A DNA stretch of 64,000 nt from CALBPI01 sp038521865 (GTDB taxonomy: Bacteria; Pseudomonadota; Gammaproteobacteria; Steroidobacterales; Woeseiaceae), in the NCBI GenBank assembly GCA_038521865.1, contig JBCBKO010000001.1, positions 1,054,001 to 1,118,000 of the forward strand, in the 5' to 3' direction. Below, piece after piece: positions 54,089-63,201 of the stretch. Position numbers and translations under genes: made by a program. How positions within the stretch are numbered: position 1 is the stretch's first letter; the number at the start of each line of letters is the position of its first letter. The notes beneath the pieces were generated by a model. It was not told where the DNA came from, ran no database searches, and saw nothing but the letters and a program-made list of their open reading frames with translations.

Positions 54089-55174
54089 ATGGCGACCTCA
54101 GAAGAACGCGTAGTTCGAAAAATCGACTCTTATCTCGAGGAGACCGTGCGCTCGGGTGGTTCGGACTTGCACTTCATGGCGGGGGATCCGGCACGCATTC
54201 GCGTGCATGGCGAGCTACGCGCCATGAGCGGCTCGGAGCTTGCGCAAGCGCACGTCGAAGACGCGTTGTACGAAATCATGTCGCCCTCGGTGCGACGCCA
54301 TTTCGAGCAGGAAAACAGTGCCGACTTCGCTTACGAGATTCCCGGCCTCTCGCGCTTCCGTGTGAATGTGCTGCGCCAGTTGAACGGCATGGGCGCGGTC
54401 CTGAGGACGATCCCGACGAAAACGCTGACACTCGAAGATTTGAAAATGCCAGCGGCGGTGCGCAATTTGTGCCGCCAGCCACAGGGCATGATCCTCGTGA
54501 CCGGCAAGACCGGTTCGGGTAAGTCCACGACGCTCGCCGCGATGATCGACGAGCTAAACAATCGTTTGAAGGGCCACATTCTCACGATCGAGGACCCCAT
54601 CGAATTCGTGCACACCCGCAAAGGCTGCCTGATCAGCCAGCGAGAAATCGGCAAGCACAGCCCCGATTTTGCAAGCGCGCTGCACTCGGCTTTGCGAGAA
54701 GACCCGGATGTGATTCTGGTCGGCGAAATGCGCGATCTCGAGACGATCAGTATCGCGGTGACCGCCGCCGAAATGGGTATTCTGGTCATGGGCACGCTGC
54801 ACACCAATGGCGCAGCGCCGACGATCGATCGGATCATCAACTCCTTTCCGGCCGAGAAGCAGGCGCAGATACGCACGATGCTGTCGACCTCTTTGAAGGG
54901 CATCATCTCGCAGCAGCTGGTACCGACCAAAGGAAAGCCGGGCCGGGTTGCTGCTCTGGAAATCCTCATCAACACGCCGGCGATCAGCAACCTGATTCGG
55001 CAAGGCAAAATCGACCAGCTGGAAAACTCCATCCAGAGCGGCGGTGCGCAGGGTATGAAGACCATGGACACCGCGCTGCAGGAGCTTTACGACACCGCGA
55101 TGATCAGTGGTCGGGACGCTTACGAGAAAGCTATCAACAAGACACGCTTCGCGAACGTCAAAGACAACACCTGA
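54089..55174 (+). CDS. pilU: PilT/PilU-family retraction ATPase (second copy)
   Basis: A 361-residue paralog of the preceding gene, 11 bp downstream. GGSDLHFMAGDPARIRVHG at the start, Walker A GKTGSGKST, EDPIEF, VILVGEMRDLETI and LHTNGAAPTIDRIINSFP are all present, so both copies should bind and hydrolyse ATP. The order PilT then PilU is usual in Gammaproteobacteria, which is the basis of the symbol; the sequence is clearly of the same subfamily as the first copy. No pilin or assembly gene lies in the window. Confidence 0.85.
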   Translation: MATSEERVVRKIDSYLEETVRSGGSDLHFMAGDPARIRVHGELRAMSGSELAQAHVEDALYEIMSPSVRRHFEQENSADFAYEIPGLSRFRVNVLRQLNGMGAVLRTIPTKTLTLEDLKMPAAVRNLCRQPQGMILVTGKTGSGKSTTLAAMIDELNNRLKGHILTIEDPIEFVHTRKGCLISQREIGKHSPDFASALHSALREDPDVILVGEMRDLETISIAVTAAEMGILVMGTLHTNGAAPTIDRIINSFPAEKQAQIRTMLSTSLKGIISQQLVPTKGKPGRVAALEILINTPAISNLIRQGKIDQLENSIQSGGAQGMKTMDTALQELYDTAMISGRDAYEKAINKTRFANVKDNT

Positions 55175-55180
55175 TCGTGG

Positions 55181-55186
55181 CATAAT
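55181..55186 (+). promoter_or_regulatory. Candidate extended -10 for metG, 7 bp from the ATG
   Basis: TGGCATAAT, with CATAAT followed by CGCGGCG and the metG ATG at 55194. No Shine-Dalgarno and no good -35. A start site at the normal distance would fall on the ATG itself. Confidence 0.5.
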
Positions 55187-55193
55187 CGCGGCG

Positions 55194-57203
55194 ATGAGCC
55201 GTCGCATTCTTGTTACCAGCGCCCTGCCCTATGCCAATGGTGATATCCACCTTGGACACTTGGTGGAGTACCTGCAAACCGACATTTGGGTCCGCTTCAT
55301 GCGCATGCAGGGCCATGAGGTCCATTACGTGTGCGCAAGCGATGCACACGGCACACCGATCATGATTCGGGCGCGGCGTGAAGGTATAGACCCGGAGGCG
55401 CTGGTCGAGCGCTACCGGGAAGCGCATCAAAAGGATTTTGCAGACTTCCAGATCGGCTTCGATCATTTCGGCTCAACCCATAGCGAGAACAATCTTGAGA
55501 TTGTTACGCGCATTTACGAGCGCCTGGTCGAGGCCGGCTACATCTACACGAGAACCATCAATCAAGCCTACGACGCGACTGAGGGGATGTTTCTCCCGGA
55601 TCGCTTCGTGCGAGGCACCTGCCCCGCTTGTGGCACTGAAGACCAGTACGGCGACTCATGCGAAAACTGCGGTCGCACGTACACACCCGCCGATCTGATC
55701 GATCCAATCTCGGTACTCTCAGGCAAACCGCCGGAATATCGCGATAGCGAGCACTATTTCTTCAAGTTGGGTGAATTCGAGACATTCCTTCGTGGATGGT
55801 TGCAAGACAGCAATCTGGACTCGAGCGTCGTCGCAAAGCTCAAAGAGTGGTTTGAAGCAGGCCTCGAGGACTGGGACGTCTCGCGGGATGCGCCTTATTT
55901 CGGATTCAAGATCCCTGGCACTGAAGACAAGTACTTCTACGTCTGGTTAGACGCGCCGGTAGGGTATCTCGCGAGCTTCAAGTCGCTTTGCGAAGCGCGT
56001 GGAATGGACTTCGAGTCCTGGATCGCTCCAGATAGCGACACCGAGCTGTATCACTTCATCGGCAAGGACATCATGTATTTCCATGCCTTGTTCTGGCCCG
56101 CTGTTCTCCACGGCGCTGACCTGCGCACACCAACCAGCGTGTTCGCCCATGGCTTCCTGACGGTGAATGGTAAGAAGATGTCGAAGTCGCGCGGCACATT
56201 TATTCGCGCGAGAACCTACCTCGAGCATCTGGCGCCGGATCATCTTCGCTACTACTACGCCGGTAAGCTGGGTCCGGGCATAGATGATATCGATCTGAAC
56301 CTCGAGGACTTTGTCGCCCGTGTCAACGCCGACCTTGTGGGGAAATTCGTCAATATCGCGAGTCGGTGCGCGAGCTTCATAACGCGCAATCATGATGGGC
56401 TGCTGTCAACTGAATTGCCCGACGAAGCACTGTATGAGGAGTTCGTCGCGGCCGGGACGACCATCGCCACGCACTACGAGCACCGTGAATTCGCCAAGGC
56501 GATGCGCGAAATCATGCGTCTTGCTGACCTTGCGAACCAGTATATCGATACGCACAAGCCGTGGGTGCTTGCCAAGTCCGATGAGACGCGCGCACAAGTC
56601 CAACCGGTATGCACCCAGGGCTTGAACTGCTTTCGAGTGCTGGCCGTGTATCTCGCACCGGTGCTTCCGGAAATCGCAAGCAAGGCCCAAGCGTTGTTCG
56701 ACGAGACTGACTGGACGTGGGCGACGGCAAAGACACCGAAACTCGACTGCACCATTGCCAAGTTCGAACCGATGCTGGCGCGTGTCGACGCGAAGCAAAT
56801 CGAAGCGGTAACTGCCGCCTCCGTGGTGGAGGACACCGCCCCCGACCAGACCGAGACTCAGTCAGCGCTGGATCTCGCGCCGGAAATCGATATCGACGCA
56901 TTCATGTCAGTGGACTTGCGGGTCGCGCGCATCGCCTCTGCTGAGCATGTCGAGGGCGCAGACAAACTGTTGCGTTTGACGCTCGACCTCGGCGGTGAAC
57001 AGCGACAGGTGTTTGCGGGCATCAAGTCAGCTTACTCGCCCGCTGACCTCGAAGGCAGGCTCACCATCATGGTTGCCAACCTCAAGCCGAGAAAGATGCG
57101 CTTCGGCCTGTCCGAGGGCATGGTGTTGGCGGCTGGGGATGGCAAAGGTATTCATCTGCTGTCGCCGGACTCGGGTGCCACGCCCGGGATGCGCGTCAAA
57201 TAG
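55194..57203 (+). CDS. metG: Methionyl-tRNA synthetase
   Basis: A 669-residue class I synthetase. The HIGH motif is DIHLGHL (about residues 17-20), the zinc knuckle CPACGTEDQYGDSCENC (about 145-161) binds the connective domain metal, and KMSKS sits in NGKKMSKSRGTF. A C-terminal tRNA-binding OB domain (about 565-669, DLRVARIASAEHVEGADKLL) allows dimer formation, as in E. coli. The rsx genes begin 24 bp downstream and may be cotranscribed. Confidence 0.98.
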   Translation: MSRRILVTSALPYANGDIHLGHLVEYLQTDIWVRFMRMQGHEVHYVCASDAHGTPIMIRARREGIDPEALVERYREAHQKDFADFQIGFDHFGSTHSENNLEIVTRIYERLVEAGYIYTRTINQAYDATEGMFLPDRFVRGTCPACGTEDQYGDSCENCGRTYTPADLIDPISVLSGKPPEYRDSEHYFFKLGEFETFLRGWLQDSNLDSSVVAKLKEWFEAGLEDWDVSRDAPYFGFKIPGTEDKYFYVWLDAPVGYLASFKSLCEARGMDFESWIAPDSDTELYHFIGKDIMYFHALFWPAVLHGADLRTPTSVFAHGFLTVNGKKMSKSRGTFIRARTYLEHLAPDHLRYYYAGKLGPGIDDIDLNLEDFVARVNADLVGKFVNIASRCASFITRNHDGLLSTELPDEALYEEFVAAGTTIATHYEHREFAKAMREIMRLADLANQYIDTHKPWVLAKSDETRAQVQPVCTQGLNCFRVLAVYLAPVLPEIASKAQALFDETDWTWATAKTPKLDCTIAKFEPMLARVDAKQIEAVTAASVVEDTAPDQTETQSALDLAPEIDIDAFMSVDLRVARIASAEHVEGADKLLRLTLDLGGEQRQVFAGIKSAYSPADLEGRLTIMVANLKPRKMRFGLSEGMVLAAGDGKGIHLLSPDSGATPGMRVK

Positions 57204-57227
57204 CCCGGAGGCAAGTGAGGCTGCGTC

Positions 57228-57812
57228 ATGCAAGAGTGGTTGCTGATCCTCGTAAGCACCGTTCTCGTCAACAACTTTGTGCTTGCGAGATTCCTGGGCC
57301 TTTGTCCGTTTCTGGGGGCAACTCGACAACTGGATACCGCTATTGGTATCTCGATTGCGACCACTTTCGTGTTGACGTTGTCCGCGGGTTCCGCGTGGCT
57401 GCTCGAACACTTCGTACTGGCGCCAATGGAGCTCACCTATTTGCGCACGCTTACGTTCATTCTGGTTATCGCGTCTCTCGTGCAATTCACCGAGCTAACC
57501 ATTCGACGGATCAGCCCGGTGTTGGAGCAATCGCTTGGCATTTACCTGCCGCTGATCACCACGAACTGCGCAGTGTTGGGCGTTGCGCTTTTGAACTTGC
57601 AGACCGCTGAATCGTTTATTGAAGCCGTCTGGTATGGCTTCGGCGCGGCTCTAGGGTTTGGACTGGTCACTCTGATGTTCGCGGCGATGCGTGAGCGAAT
57701 CGAGACATCGACGGTGCCACAAGCGCTGCAGGGAGCAGCCATTTCGCTCGTGACCGCCGGCATCATGTCGCTGGCGTTTCTCGGGTTCAAGGGCATGGGG
57801 CAACTCGGGTGA
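57228..57812 (+). CDS. rsxA: Electron transport complex subunit RsxA/RnfA
   Basis: A 194-residue inner-membrane subunit with six hydrophobic helices. It opens with VLVNNFVLARFLGLCPFLGATRQLDTAIG and has ITTNCAVLGVALLN, both conserved half-channel segments with the Cys that ligates the membrane 2Fe-2S shared with RsxE. First of six rsx genes in the order A, B, C, D, G, E. GGAGG precedes it about 18 bp upstream, rather far from the ATG. It ends in an overlap with the GTG of rsxB. Confidence 0.97.
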   Translation: MQEWLLILVSTVLVNNFVLARFLGLCPFLGATRQLDTAIGISIATTFVLTLSAGSAWLLEHFVLAPMELTYLRTLTFILVIASLVQFTELTIRRISPVLEQSLGIYLPLITTNCAVLGVALLNLQTAESFIEAVWYGFGAALGFGLVTLMFAAMRERIETSTVPQALQGAAISLVTAGIMSLAFLGFKGMGQLG

Positions 57813-58315
57813 GCGCTCTGACGGCCGCCGCAGTTTTGGGCGGGATTGCAGCGGTATCGGGTATATCGCTCACACTCGCTGCGCGCGCCCTACCGCGTGA
57901 TGAGGAAAGTCTGACCGAACAGATCGATGCACTGCTTCCGCAGACACAATGCGCCCAATGTGGCTACCCCGGCTGTCGCCCATACGCCGAGGCGATCGCC
58001 AACAACAAGGTCGGAATCAACCGGTGCCCACCCGGCGGCAGCGCGACAATCGAGGCGCTCGCGCGCTTGCTCAATCGCCCGGTCATCCCGCTTGAAGCTG
58101 GTATGGAGACACCCCCGGACGCGCTGGCAGTTATCGACGAATCGCGCTGTATTGGATGTGCACGCTGCTTACCGGCGTGTCCGGTTGATGCCATCATCGG
58201 CGCGCATCAATTGATGCACACCGTCGTCAGCGACCTTTGCACAGGGTGCGAGTTGTGTATCGAACCTTGCCCGGTGGACTGTATTGAAATGGTCCCCACG
58301 GGAGGTAATGCGTGA
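57809..58315 (+). CDS. rsxB: Electron transport complex ferredoxin subunit RsxB/RnfB
   Basis: A 168-residue iron-sulfur protein with an N-terminal membrane anchor (residues about 3-25). CAQCGYPGC begins the Fe-S (4Fe-4S binding) domain; two ferredoxin motifs follow, CIGCARCLPACP and CTGCELCIEPCP. It receives electrons from or passes them to soluble ferredoxin. The GTG start overlaps the rsxA stop by 4 bp and its stop overlaps the GTG of rsxC by 4 bp. Confidence 0.97.
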   Translation: MSALTAAAVLGGIAAVSGISLTLAARALPRDEESLTEQIDALLPQTQCAQCGYPGCRPYAEAIANNKVGINRCPPGGSATIEALARLLNRPVIPLEAGMETPPDALAVIDESRCIGCARCLPACPVDAIIGAHQLMHTVVSDLCTGCELCIEPCPVDCIEMVPTGGNA

Positions 58316-59835
58316 GCAGCGCCCCAACGGCAAATCTGTTTCGCCTGCCGGGCGGGCTACGTCTACCCGGACACAAACGCGTATCTGCCACCGGTGAACT
58401 CGGTGGCGTTCCGTTGCCAAAAACACTGACTGTGTCGTTACGACAGCATGCGGGGACGGCGGCACAACCAATCGTTGCGCCCGGTAATCGGGTGTTGCAT
58501 GGGCAGCGCATCGCCAACGCAGAAGGCGGGTTCAGTGCGCACTTGCATGCGCCGTCCTCCGGCGTGGTCCGAGCCATTGAGCAACGACCCGTTCCCGGAC
58601 GTGCGAGCTTGAGCGTGCCTTGCATCATCATCGACACCGATGGCGACGATCAAAGAATCGATGACAGCAATGCCATCCCCAATCCGTTTGGCTTGGGCTC
58701 TCGCGAGCTACTCGATGCCATCGGAGCAGCGGGTATTGTCGGCCTGGGCGGTGCGGCTTTCCCGACCCTTGCGAAGTTGAATCAGGCGAGCGAAGCGGGT
58801 ATCGACACACTGATTCTCAACGGCGTGGAATGTGAGCCTTTCATTTCCTGCGACGACGCATTGATGCGTAATCGTGCCGGTGAAATTCTCTACGGTGCCC
58901 GCATCCTCATGCATGCACTTGGGCTGCGCCAGTGTTTCGTCGGCATTGAGTCGGACAAGCCCGAGGCCTGGAAGGCGTTCAACGAAGCGGCCGCTGTCGA
59001 CAACAACGATCGACTGATGCTGGTTCAGATTCCCACCGTTTATCCATCCGGTGGGGAAGATCAGCTGGTATACCTGTTGACGGGGCGCGAGGTGCCAAGC
59101 GGCGGCTTTCCAAGCGACATCGGCGCGCTGGTGCACAACGTGGGTACGGCAGCAAGTGTTGCGACACTCGCGTTGAGCGGCATGCCGCTGACCTCAAGAA
59201 TTGTCACCGTAACCGGAGATGGCGTTGCAAAACCCGGCAACTTTGAAGTGCGGTTCGGCACGCCGATCAGCGACCTGATCGCCGCAGCAGGTGGCTACAC
59301 AGAACGTGCGCGCCATCTGATTATGGGCGGCCCGATGACCGGCATCCCAATCGAGGATGACGCGATGCCGGTGGTGCAGAAATGCAATTGCGTCCTCGTG
59401 ACCAGCCGCGACATCACCGAGAACGCTTCCACCGAGCCCGAGAGACCTTGTATCCGTTGCGGTGAGTGCGCCCGGATTTGCCCGGTGCGACTGCAACCTC
59501 AGCAAATGCACCGCGCCTTTACGATCGGCGATCGAGACGACCTACCCAAGCTGGGATTGCGGGACTGCATCGAGTGCGGCTGTTGCGACCTCGTTTGCCC
59601 AAGCCATATCCCACTGACGCAAACGTTTCGCGATGCGAAGGCGCATCAACAACTTCAGAACTATGAACGAGAGCGAGCCAGTCGTGCACGCGAGCGTTAC
59701 GAGACGAGACAACAACGCGACCAGCATCGCGAAACCACAGAAGCGGAGCGACTGGCTGATCTGAAGCAAAAAGCCAGTCGCGATGCGATCTCTGAAATTC
59801 TCGCGCGTAAGAAGCAAAAAGAGCCGGAACAGTGA
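58312..59835 (+). CDS. rsxC: Electron transport complex subunit RsxC/RnfC
   Basis: A 507-residue peripheral subunit that binds NADH through FMN. The Gly-rich loop GLGGAAFPTLAKL and NGVECEPFISCDD mark the flavin/NAD domain; two 4Fe-4S motifs follow, CIRCGECARICP and CIECGCCDLVCP. The N-terminal GGLRLPGHK differs from the more usual GGxHPP form. The C-terminal tail is charged and short (ERERASRARERYETRQQ), lacking the long Ala-rich repeats of enteric RsxC. GTG start. Confidence 0.96.
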   Translation: MSSAPTANLFRLPGGLRLPGHKRVSATGELGGVPLPKTLTVSLRQHAGTAAQPIVAPGNRVLHGQRIANAEGGFSAHLHAPSSGVVRAIEQRPVPGRASLSVPCIIIDTDGDDQRIDDSNAIPNPFGLGSRELLDAIGAAGIVGLGGAAFPTLAKLNQASEAGIDTLILNGVECEPFISCDDALMRNRAGEILYGARILMHALGLRQCFVGIESDKPEAWKAFNEAAAVDNNDRLMLVQIPTVYPSGGEDQLVYLLTGREVPSGGFPSDIGALVHNVGTAASVATLALSGMPLTSRIVTVTGDGVAKPGNFEVRFGTPISDLIAAAGGYTERARHLIMGGPMTGIPIEDDAMPVVQKCNCVLVTSRDITENASTEPERPCIRCGECARICPVRLQPQQMHRAFTIGDRDDLPKLGLRDCIECGCCDLVCPSHIPLTQTFRDAKAHQQLQNYERERASRARERYETRQQRDQHRETTEAERLADLKQKASRDAISEILARKKQKEPEQ

Positions 59836-60869
59836 AGCTCGCGCGCACCGCAACTCCGTTTCTGAAACCCGCTACTGGCGTCGGCGCGATGATGAGCGAG
59901 GTGTGCCTCGCACTGATTCCCGCCGCGATTCTTTACTTCCTGTTCTTTGGCTTCGGTATCCTGTTCAACACTGCCGTCTGCGTGCTCGCATGCGCCGCGT
60001 TCGAAGCTTTGGCATTGATGTTGAGAAAGCAGCCTGTAACTGTGGTGTTGAGCGACTACAGCGTGTGCCTTACCGGCGTTCTCATCGCCTTCGCATTGCC
60101 AACCTATCTGCCCATTTACGTGACGCTTACCGCGTGCGCCGCCGCAGTCTTGCTGGGCAAACATGTTTACGGTGGCATCGGTTACAACCCATTCAACCCT
60201 GCGATGGTTGGATACGTTGTCGCGCTAGTGTCATTCCCTGTCGCAATGTCCGCGTGGTTGCCACCGGGCCTCGGTGATCTCGACTACACAATGCCGACGA
60301 TCAGCGAGCGTCTCGCTTATATCTTTACTGGCAATTGGCCAGCACCACTAACGGCAGAGGCCATTACACGCGCCACACCTTTGGACATGGTGCGCACCGG
60401 CCTTCGCGCCAGTCAGACGTTCGGAGAAATCGGGAACTCGCCGATGTTCGGAACCTTCGGTGGATATGGCTGGGAGTGGGTCGGCAACGGTATTCTCGCC
60501 GGCGGTGCCTGGTTGCTCTATCGCGGCATCATTCGCTGGCACATACCCGTGGCTGTACTCGTCGGCATGCTGGCTCCAGCAACACTGGATACGCTCGCAA
60601 GCTCCGGGACAACGCCCGGCCCGGCCTTTCACCTTTTCAGTGGTGCCACGCTGCTCGGGGCTTTCTTCATTGCGACCGATCCGGTATCGGCAGCTACGAG
60701 CCCTCGCGGACGATTGATCTTCGGCTTCGGTATCGGCTTTACAGCCTGGGCGATTCGCACCTGGGGCGGATATCCAGACGGCATCGCGTTTGCCGTATTG
60801 CTATGGAACGCGGCGGTCCCACTGCTCGACAAGTACACCGCGCCGAGGATTATGGGCCATGAGCGATAA
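59832..60869 (+). CDS. rsxD: Electron transport complex flavin subunit RsxD/RnfD
   Basis: A 345-residue membrane protein with about nine helices. The covalent FMN is expected on Thr182 in RATPLD, by position relative to Thr187 of characterised RnfD. A second conserved segment, FSGATLLGAFFIATDPVSA (Thr273), and YNPFNPAMVGY are family hallmarks. GTG start coupled to rsxC. Overlaps rsxG by 11 bp. Confidence 0.95.
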   Translation: MKLARTATPFLKPATGVGAMMSEVCLALIPAAILYFLFFGFGILFNTAVCVLACAAFEALALMLRKQPVTVVLSDYSVCLTGVLIAFALPTYLPIYVTLTACAAAVLLGKHVYGGIGYNPFNPAMVGYVVALVSFPVAMSAWLPPGLGDLDYTMPTISERLAYIFTGNWPAPLTAEAITRATPLDMVRTGLRASQTFGEIGNSPMFGTFGGYGWEWVGNGILAGGAWLLYRGIIRWHIPVAVLVGMLAPATLDTLASSGTTPGPAFHLFSGATLLGAFFIATDPVSAATSPRGRLIFGFGIGFTAWAIRTWGGYPDGIAFAVLLWNAAVPLLDKYTAPRIMGHER

Positions 60870-61482
60870 GGGCGTGAGTGTCATGGGCGGCACGCTTCGC
60901 CTGACGCTGATCGCGGGCATTGCTGCCGCGATCGTTGGTCTCGCTTGGGAAGTCACTCGCGATCCGATTGCCGCCAACCAACACGAACGTCGTATGGCGG
61001 AGTTCGCTGCAGTACTGGGGGGCATACGTTTCGACACGCTCGATTACGACGCACCAAAACGATTCGATCCACCGCATTCGCTACCGGGCGACGAAGTTGC
61101 TGAAATCTATCACGCGATGCTTGCCGACCGATTGGCCGCCGCTGTATTCGTCGTCTCGGCAGACGGTTACAACGGTCCGATACGACTCATGATTGGCATG
61201 ACACCGGAGCGCGAGGTCATTGCCGTGCGTGTGCTCTCACACAATGAAACTCCTGGCCTCGCAGATGACATCGAACGGGAACGCTCAGAGTGGATCACAA
61301 GCTTCAACCAACGCAGCGTTAACGGTACGAACGACCCGGATTGGGCATTGCAGCAAAATGGTGGCGTTTTCGAAGGTTTTACCGGCGCGTCGATTACGCC
61401 ACGGGCGATCGTCCTTACCGTTCGCGATACGCTGATTTGGGCCGAGCGATTTCCTGACCGATGGCAGGTAGTAAGTCAATGA
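60859..61482 (+). CDS. rsxG: Electron transport complex flavin subunit RsxG/RnfG
   Basis: A 207-residue single-pass protein with a periplasmic FMN domain. An N-terminal helix (about residues 10-30) leads to the domain ending in FEGFTGASITPRAIV. The flavinylation motif normally reads D-x-x-(S/T)-G-A-T; here the Asp is Glu and the acceptor Thr is Ser178. ApbE-type transferases would have to accept a Ser. The ATG at 60859 overlaps rsxD by 11 bp. Confidence 0.94.
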   Translation: MSDKGVSVMGGTLRLTLIAGIAAAIVGLAWEVTRDPIAANQHERRMAEFAAVLGGIRFDTLDYDAPKRFDPPHSLPGDEVAEIYHAMLADRLAAAVFVVSADGYNGPIRLMIGMTPEREVIAVRVLSHNETPGLADDIERERSEWITSFNQRSVNGTNDPDWALQQNGGVFEGFTGASITPRAIVLTVRDTLIWAERFPDRWQVVSQ

Positions 61483-62123
61483 GCGGCATTCGCGAGACGC
61501 TTGCTGACGGGCTCTGGCACAACAATGCCGGCATGGTGCAGCTGCTCGGACTTTGCCCGCTGCTCGCAATCTCCAATACCGCGGTCAACGCGCTGGGATT
61601 GGCCATTGCGACGCTCGCCGTATTGACGCTGAGCAACGTCATCGTGTCATTTTCGCGCCCGCTGCTCCAGCGCGAAATTCGCATTCCGGCCTATGTATTG
61701 ATTATTGCTGCGTTGGTGACTGCAAGTGAGCTGGCGTTCAACGCGTTTCTCCCCACGCTGCACGCACGGCTGGGAATTTTCCTGCCATTGATCGTGACTA
61801 ATTGTGCGATCGTCGCCCGCGCCGAGGCCTTTGCTTCGCGCAACCCACCGATGATCGCGTTGGTGGATGGGCTGGCCTATGGACTCGGTTTCGGCTGGGT
61901 GCTCCTTTTAATTGGTGCCGTCAGGGAGTTGATCGGCACGGGCACGGTCTTTGCGAGATTGGACCTGTTGATTCCTGGAGCACCGGCCGGTGGGGTCACA
62001 CTGGCTGACAGCGGCCTGCTGCTCGCGTTGCTGCCGCCGGGTGCATTTTTTGCGCTCGCTGCGTTACTCGCGGCAAGAAATATCATCAACGCCAGAGCGA
62101 CAAAACTAGACCGTGGAGCCTAA
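61479..62123 (+). CDS. rsxE: Electron transport complex subunit RsxE/RnfE
   Basis: A 214-residue membrane subunit homologous to RsxA, with six helices. It begins IRETLADGLWHNNAGMVQLLGLCPLLAISNTAVNAL and has FLPLIVTNCAIVARAEAFA. I prefer the ATG at 61479 because it overlaps the rsxG stop (ATGA); an ATG six codons upstream is also possible. It ends the rsx cluster; the nth gene that often follows is not in the window. Confidence 0.95.
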   Translation: MSGIRETLADGLWHNNAGMVQLLGLCPLLAISNTAVNALGLAIATLAVLTLSNVIVSFSRPLLQREIRIPAYVLIIAALVTASELAFNAFLPTLHARLGIFLPLIVTNCAIVARAEAFASRNPPMIALVDGLAYGLGFGWVLLLIGAVRELIGTGTVFARLDLLIPGAPAGGVTLADSGLLLALLPPGAFFALAALLAARNIINARATKLDRGA

Positions 62124-62367
62124 CGCCGTCACCAGAACCAACTTACCGAGCAACGCTTGTCGCGCTACTGGATAAGTGGTCGCTCAGTATCTGCTTTTTT
62201 GGAGAAGTACCAGGAGCTGGTTTCGGCCAGTAGCGGCCGCTGGCGTTCTCTCTAGTCGCCCCGTCATTCACAGTTGTCACCAACCAAAACGTGTAGGGTT
62301 CTTAGCCCGTATCACATATCGCCTGTGGTAATTTGTCCATGAGCACAGTCATCTACTAGGTGTCCCT
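62124..62367. other. Intergenic region after rsxE, start of the accessory tail
   Basis: 244 bp without a gene. It contains a copy of the CCAnWAGCGGAC-type sequence (CCAGTAGCGGCC, 62227-62238) and a T-rich stretch (CTGCTTTTTTGG, 62191-62202) that could pair with it weakly. TATCGCCTGTGGTAAT near 62315 may hold the promoter of the next gene. No clear terminator for the rsx operon was found. Confidence 0.4.
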
Positions 62368-63201
62368 ATGAATAGATTGCTTGTTGGATTTTTCCTTTGC
62401 TGCATTTGTCTACTTTCCGCCACCTCGTTCGCTTCGTCACCGCGAATTCCTGACAATCGCATTCCGGCAGATGGGCCACTTGAGGTAATTAAAGAGCGAA
62501 TAGGGAATTCCGAGGTCACACCTCATGCAGCGATCGTGTCACTGTTGGAGTCTTACCGTGATGCCGATGCGTTAGCCATCATCAAGGAGTCCCGGCTTTC
62601 TGCGCTCAACGAGTACGACTATCCAATGATCACTTATGCTGCCGCTTATGGCGCCTACGAGTCGTTCTCTTGGTTGCGGCAAAACGACAAGGAAATCGCC
62701 ATGGATAGCGGATGGATCGATATCGCTCTCGGTTTTGCTGCGGGAGCGGGCGCGTACCGTATTGCTCTGGAACTCTTTCCCGAAGCTTCCCAGACTGCAC
62801 GTGCCGAAGCATTGGTTAGGGCAGCAGGCAATGGCCAATGCGGCATGTTCGCCATGATGGCCAAACAATTCGATACTCCCTTGTCAGATCGACAAACGAT
62901 GAGTGTCGCTGAGAGCGTTACCAGGGATTGTGCACTGTCCGAGCTAAGGCTGTTCGTCGATATTTGGAGCATTGAACCGATCATTGAGGCGAGTGTCCCC
63001 GAGGTCTTGTTTATCGCACTACTTAACGACTCTGGGCGTTTCCGAAATCTATTCGTATTCTGGCTCACACAAGGTGTACCGACAGAGCGGTTCTGTGCTG
63101 CGCCAAGTTGGTACGTCGATGGAATGCGAGAGGAGATTCAGTACAGACCGAGCCCCGCGGATAGGGAGAAAATACTGGATTTGTACTTGTCGGAGTGCTG
63201 A
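62368..63201 (+). CDS. Exported protein of unknown function
   Basis: A 277-residue protein with a signal peptide (LLVGFFLCCICLLSATSFAS). The mature part is helical, with Ala-rich pairs such as ITYAAAYGAYESFSWLRQNDKE and ALVRAAGNGQCGMFAMMAKQF that recall degenerate ankyrin-like helices, and four late cysteines including the last residue. AGGTG precedes the ATG. I do not recognise the family. Codon choice looks less GC-biased than in the core genes before it, and it lies after the end of the rsx operon with no partner gene, which suggests a recently gained gene. Confidence 0.7.
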   Translation: MNRLLVGFFLCCICLLSATSFASSPRIPDNRIPADGPLEVIKERIGNSEVTPHAAIVSLLESYRDADALAIIKESRLSALNEYDYPMITYAAAYGAYESFSWLRQNDKEIAMDSGWIDIALGFAAGAGAYRIALELFPEASQTARAEALVRAAGNGQCGMFAMMAKQFDTPLSDRQTMSVAESVTRDCALSELRLFVDIWSIEPIIEASVPEVLFIALLNDSGRFRNLFVFWLTQGVPTERFCAAPSWYVDGMREEIQYRPSPADREKILDLYLSEC

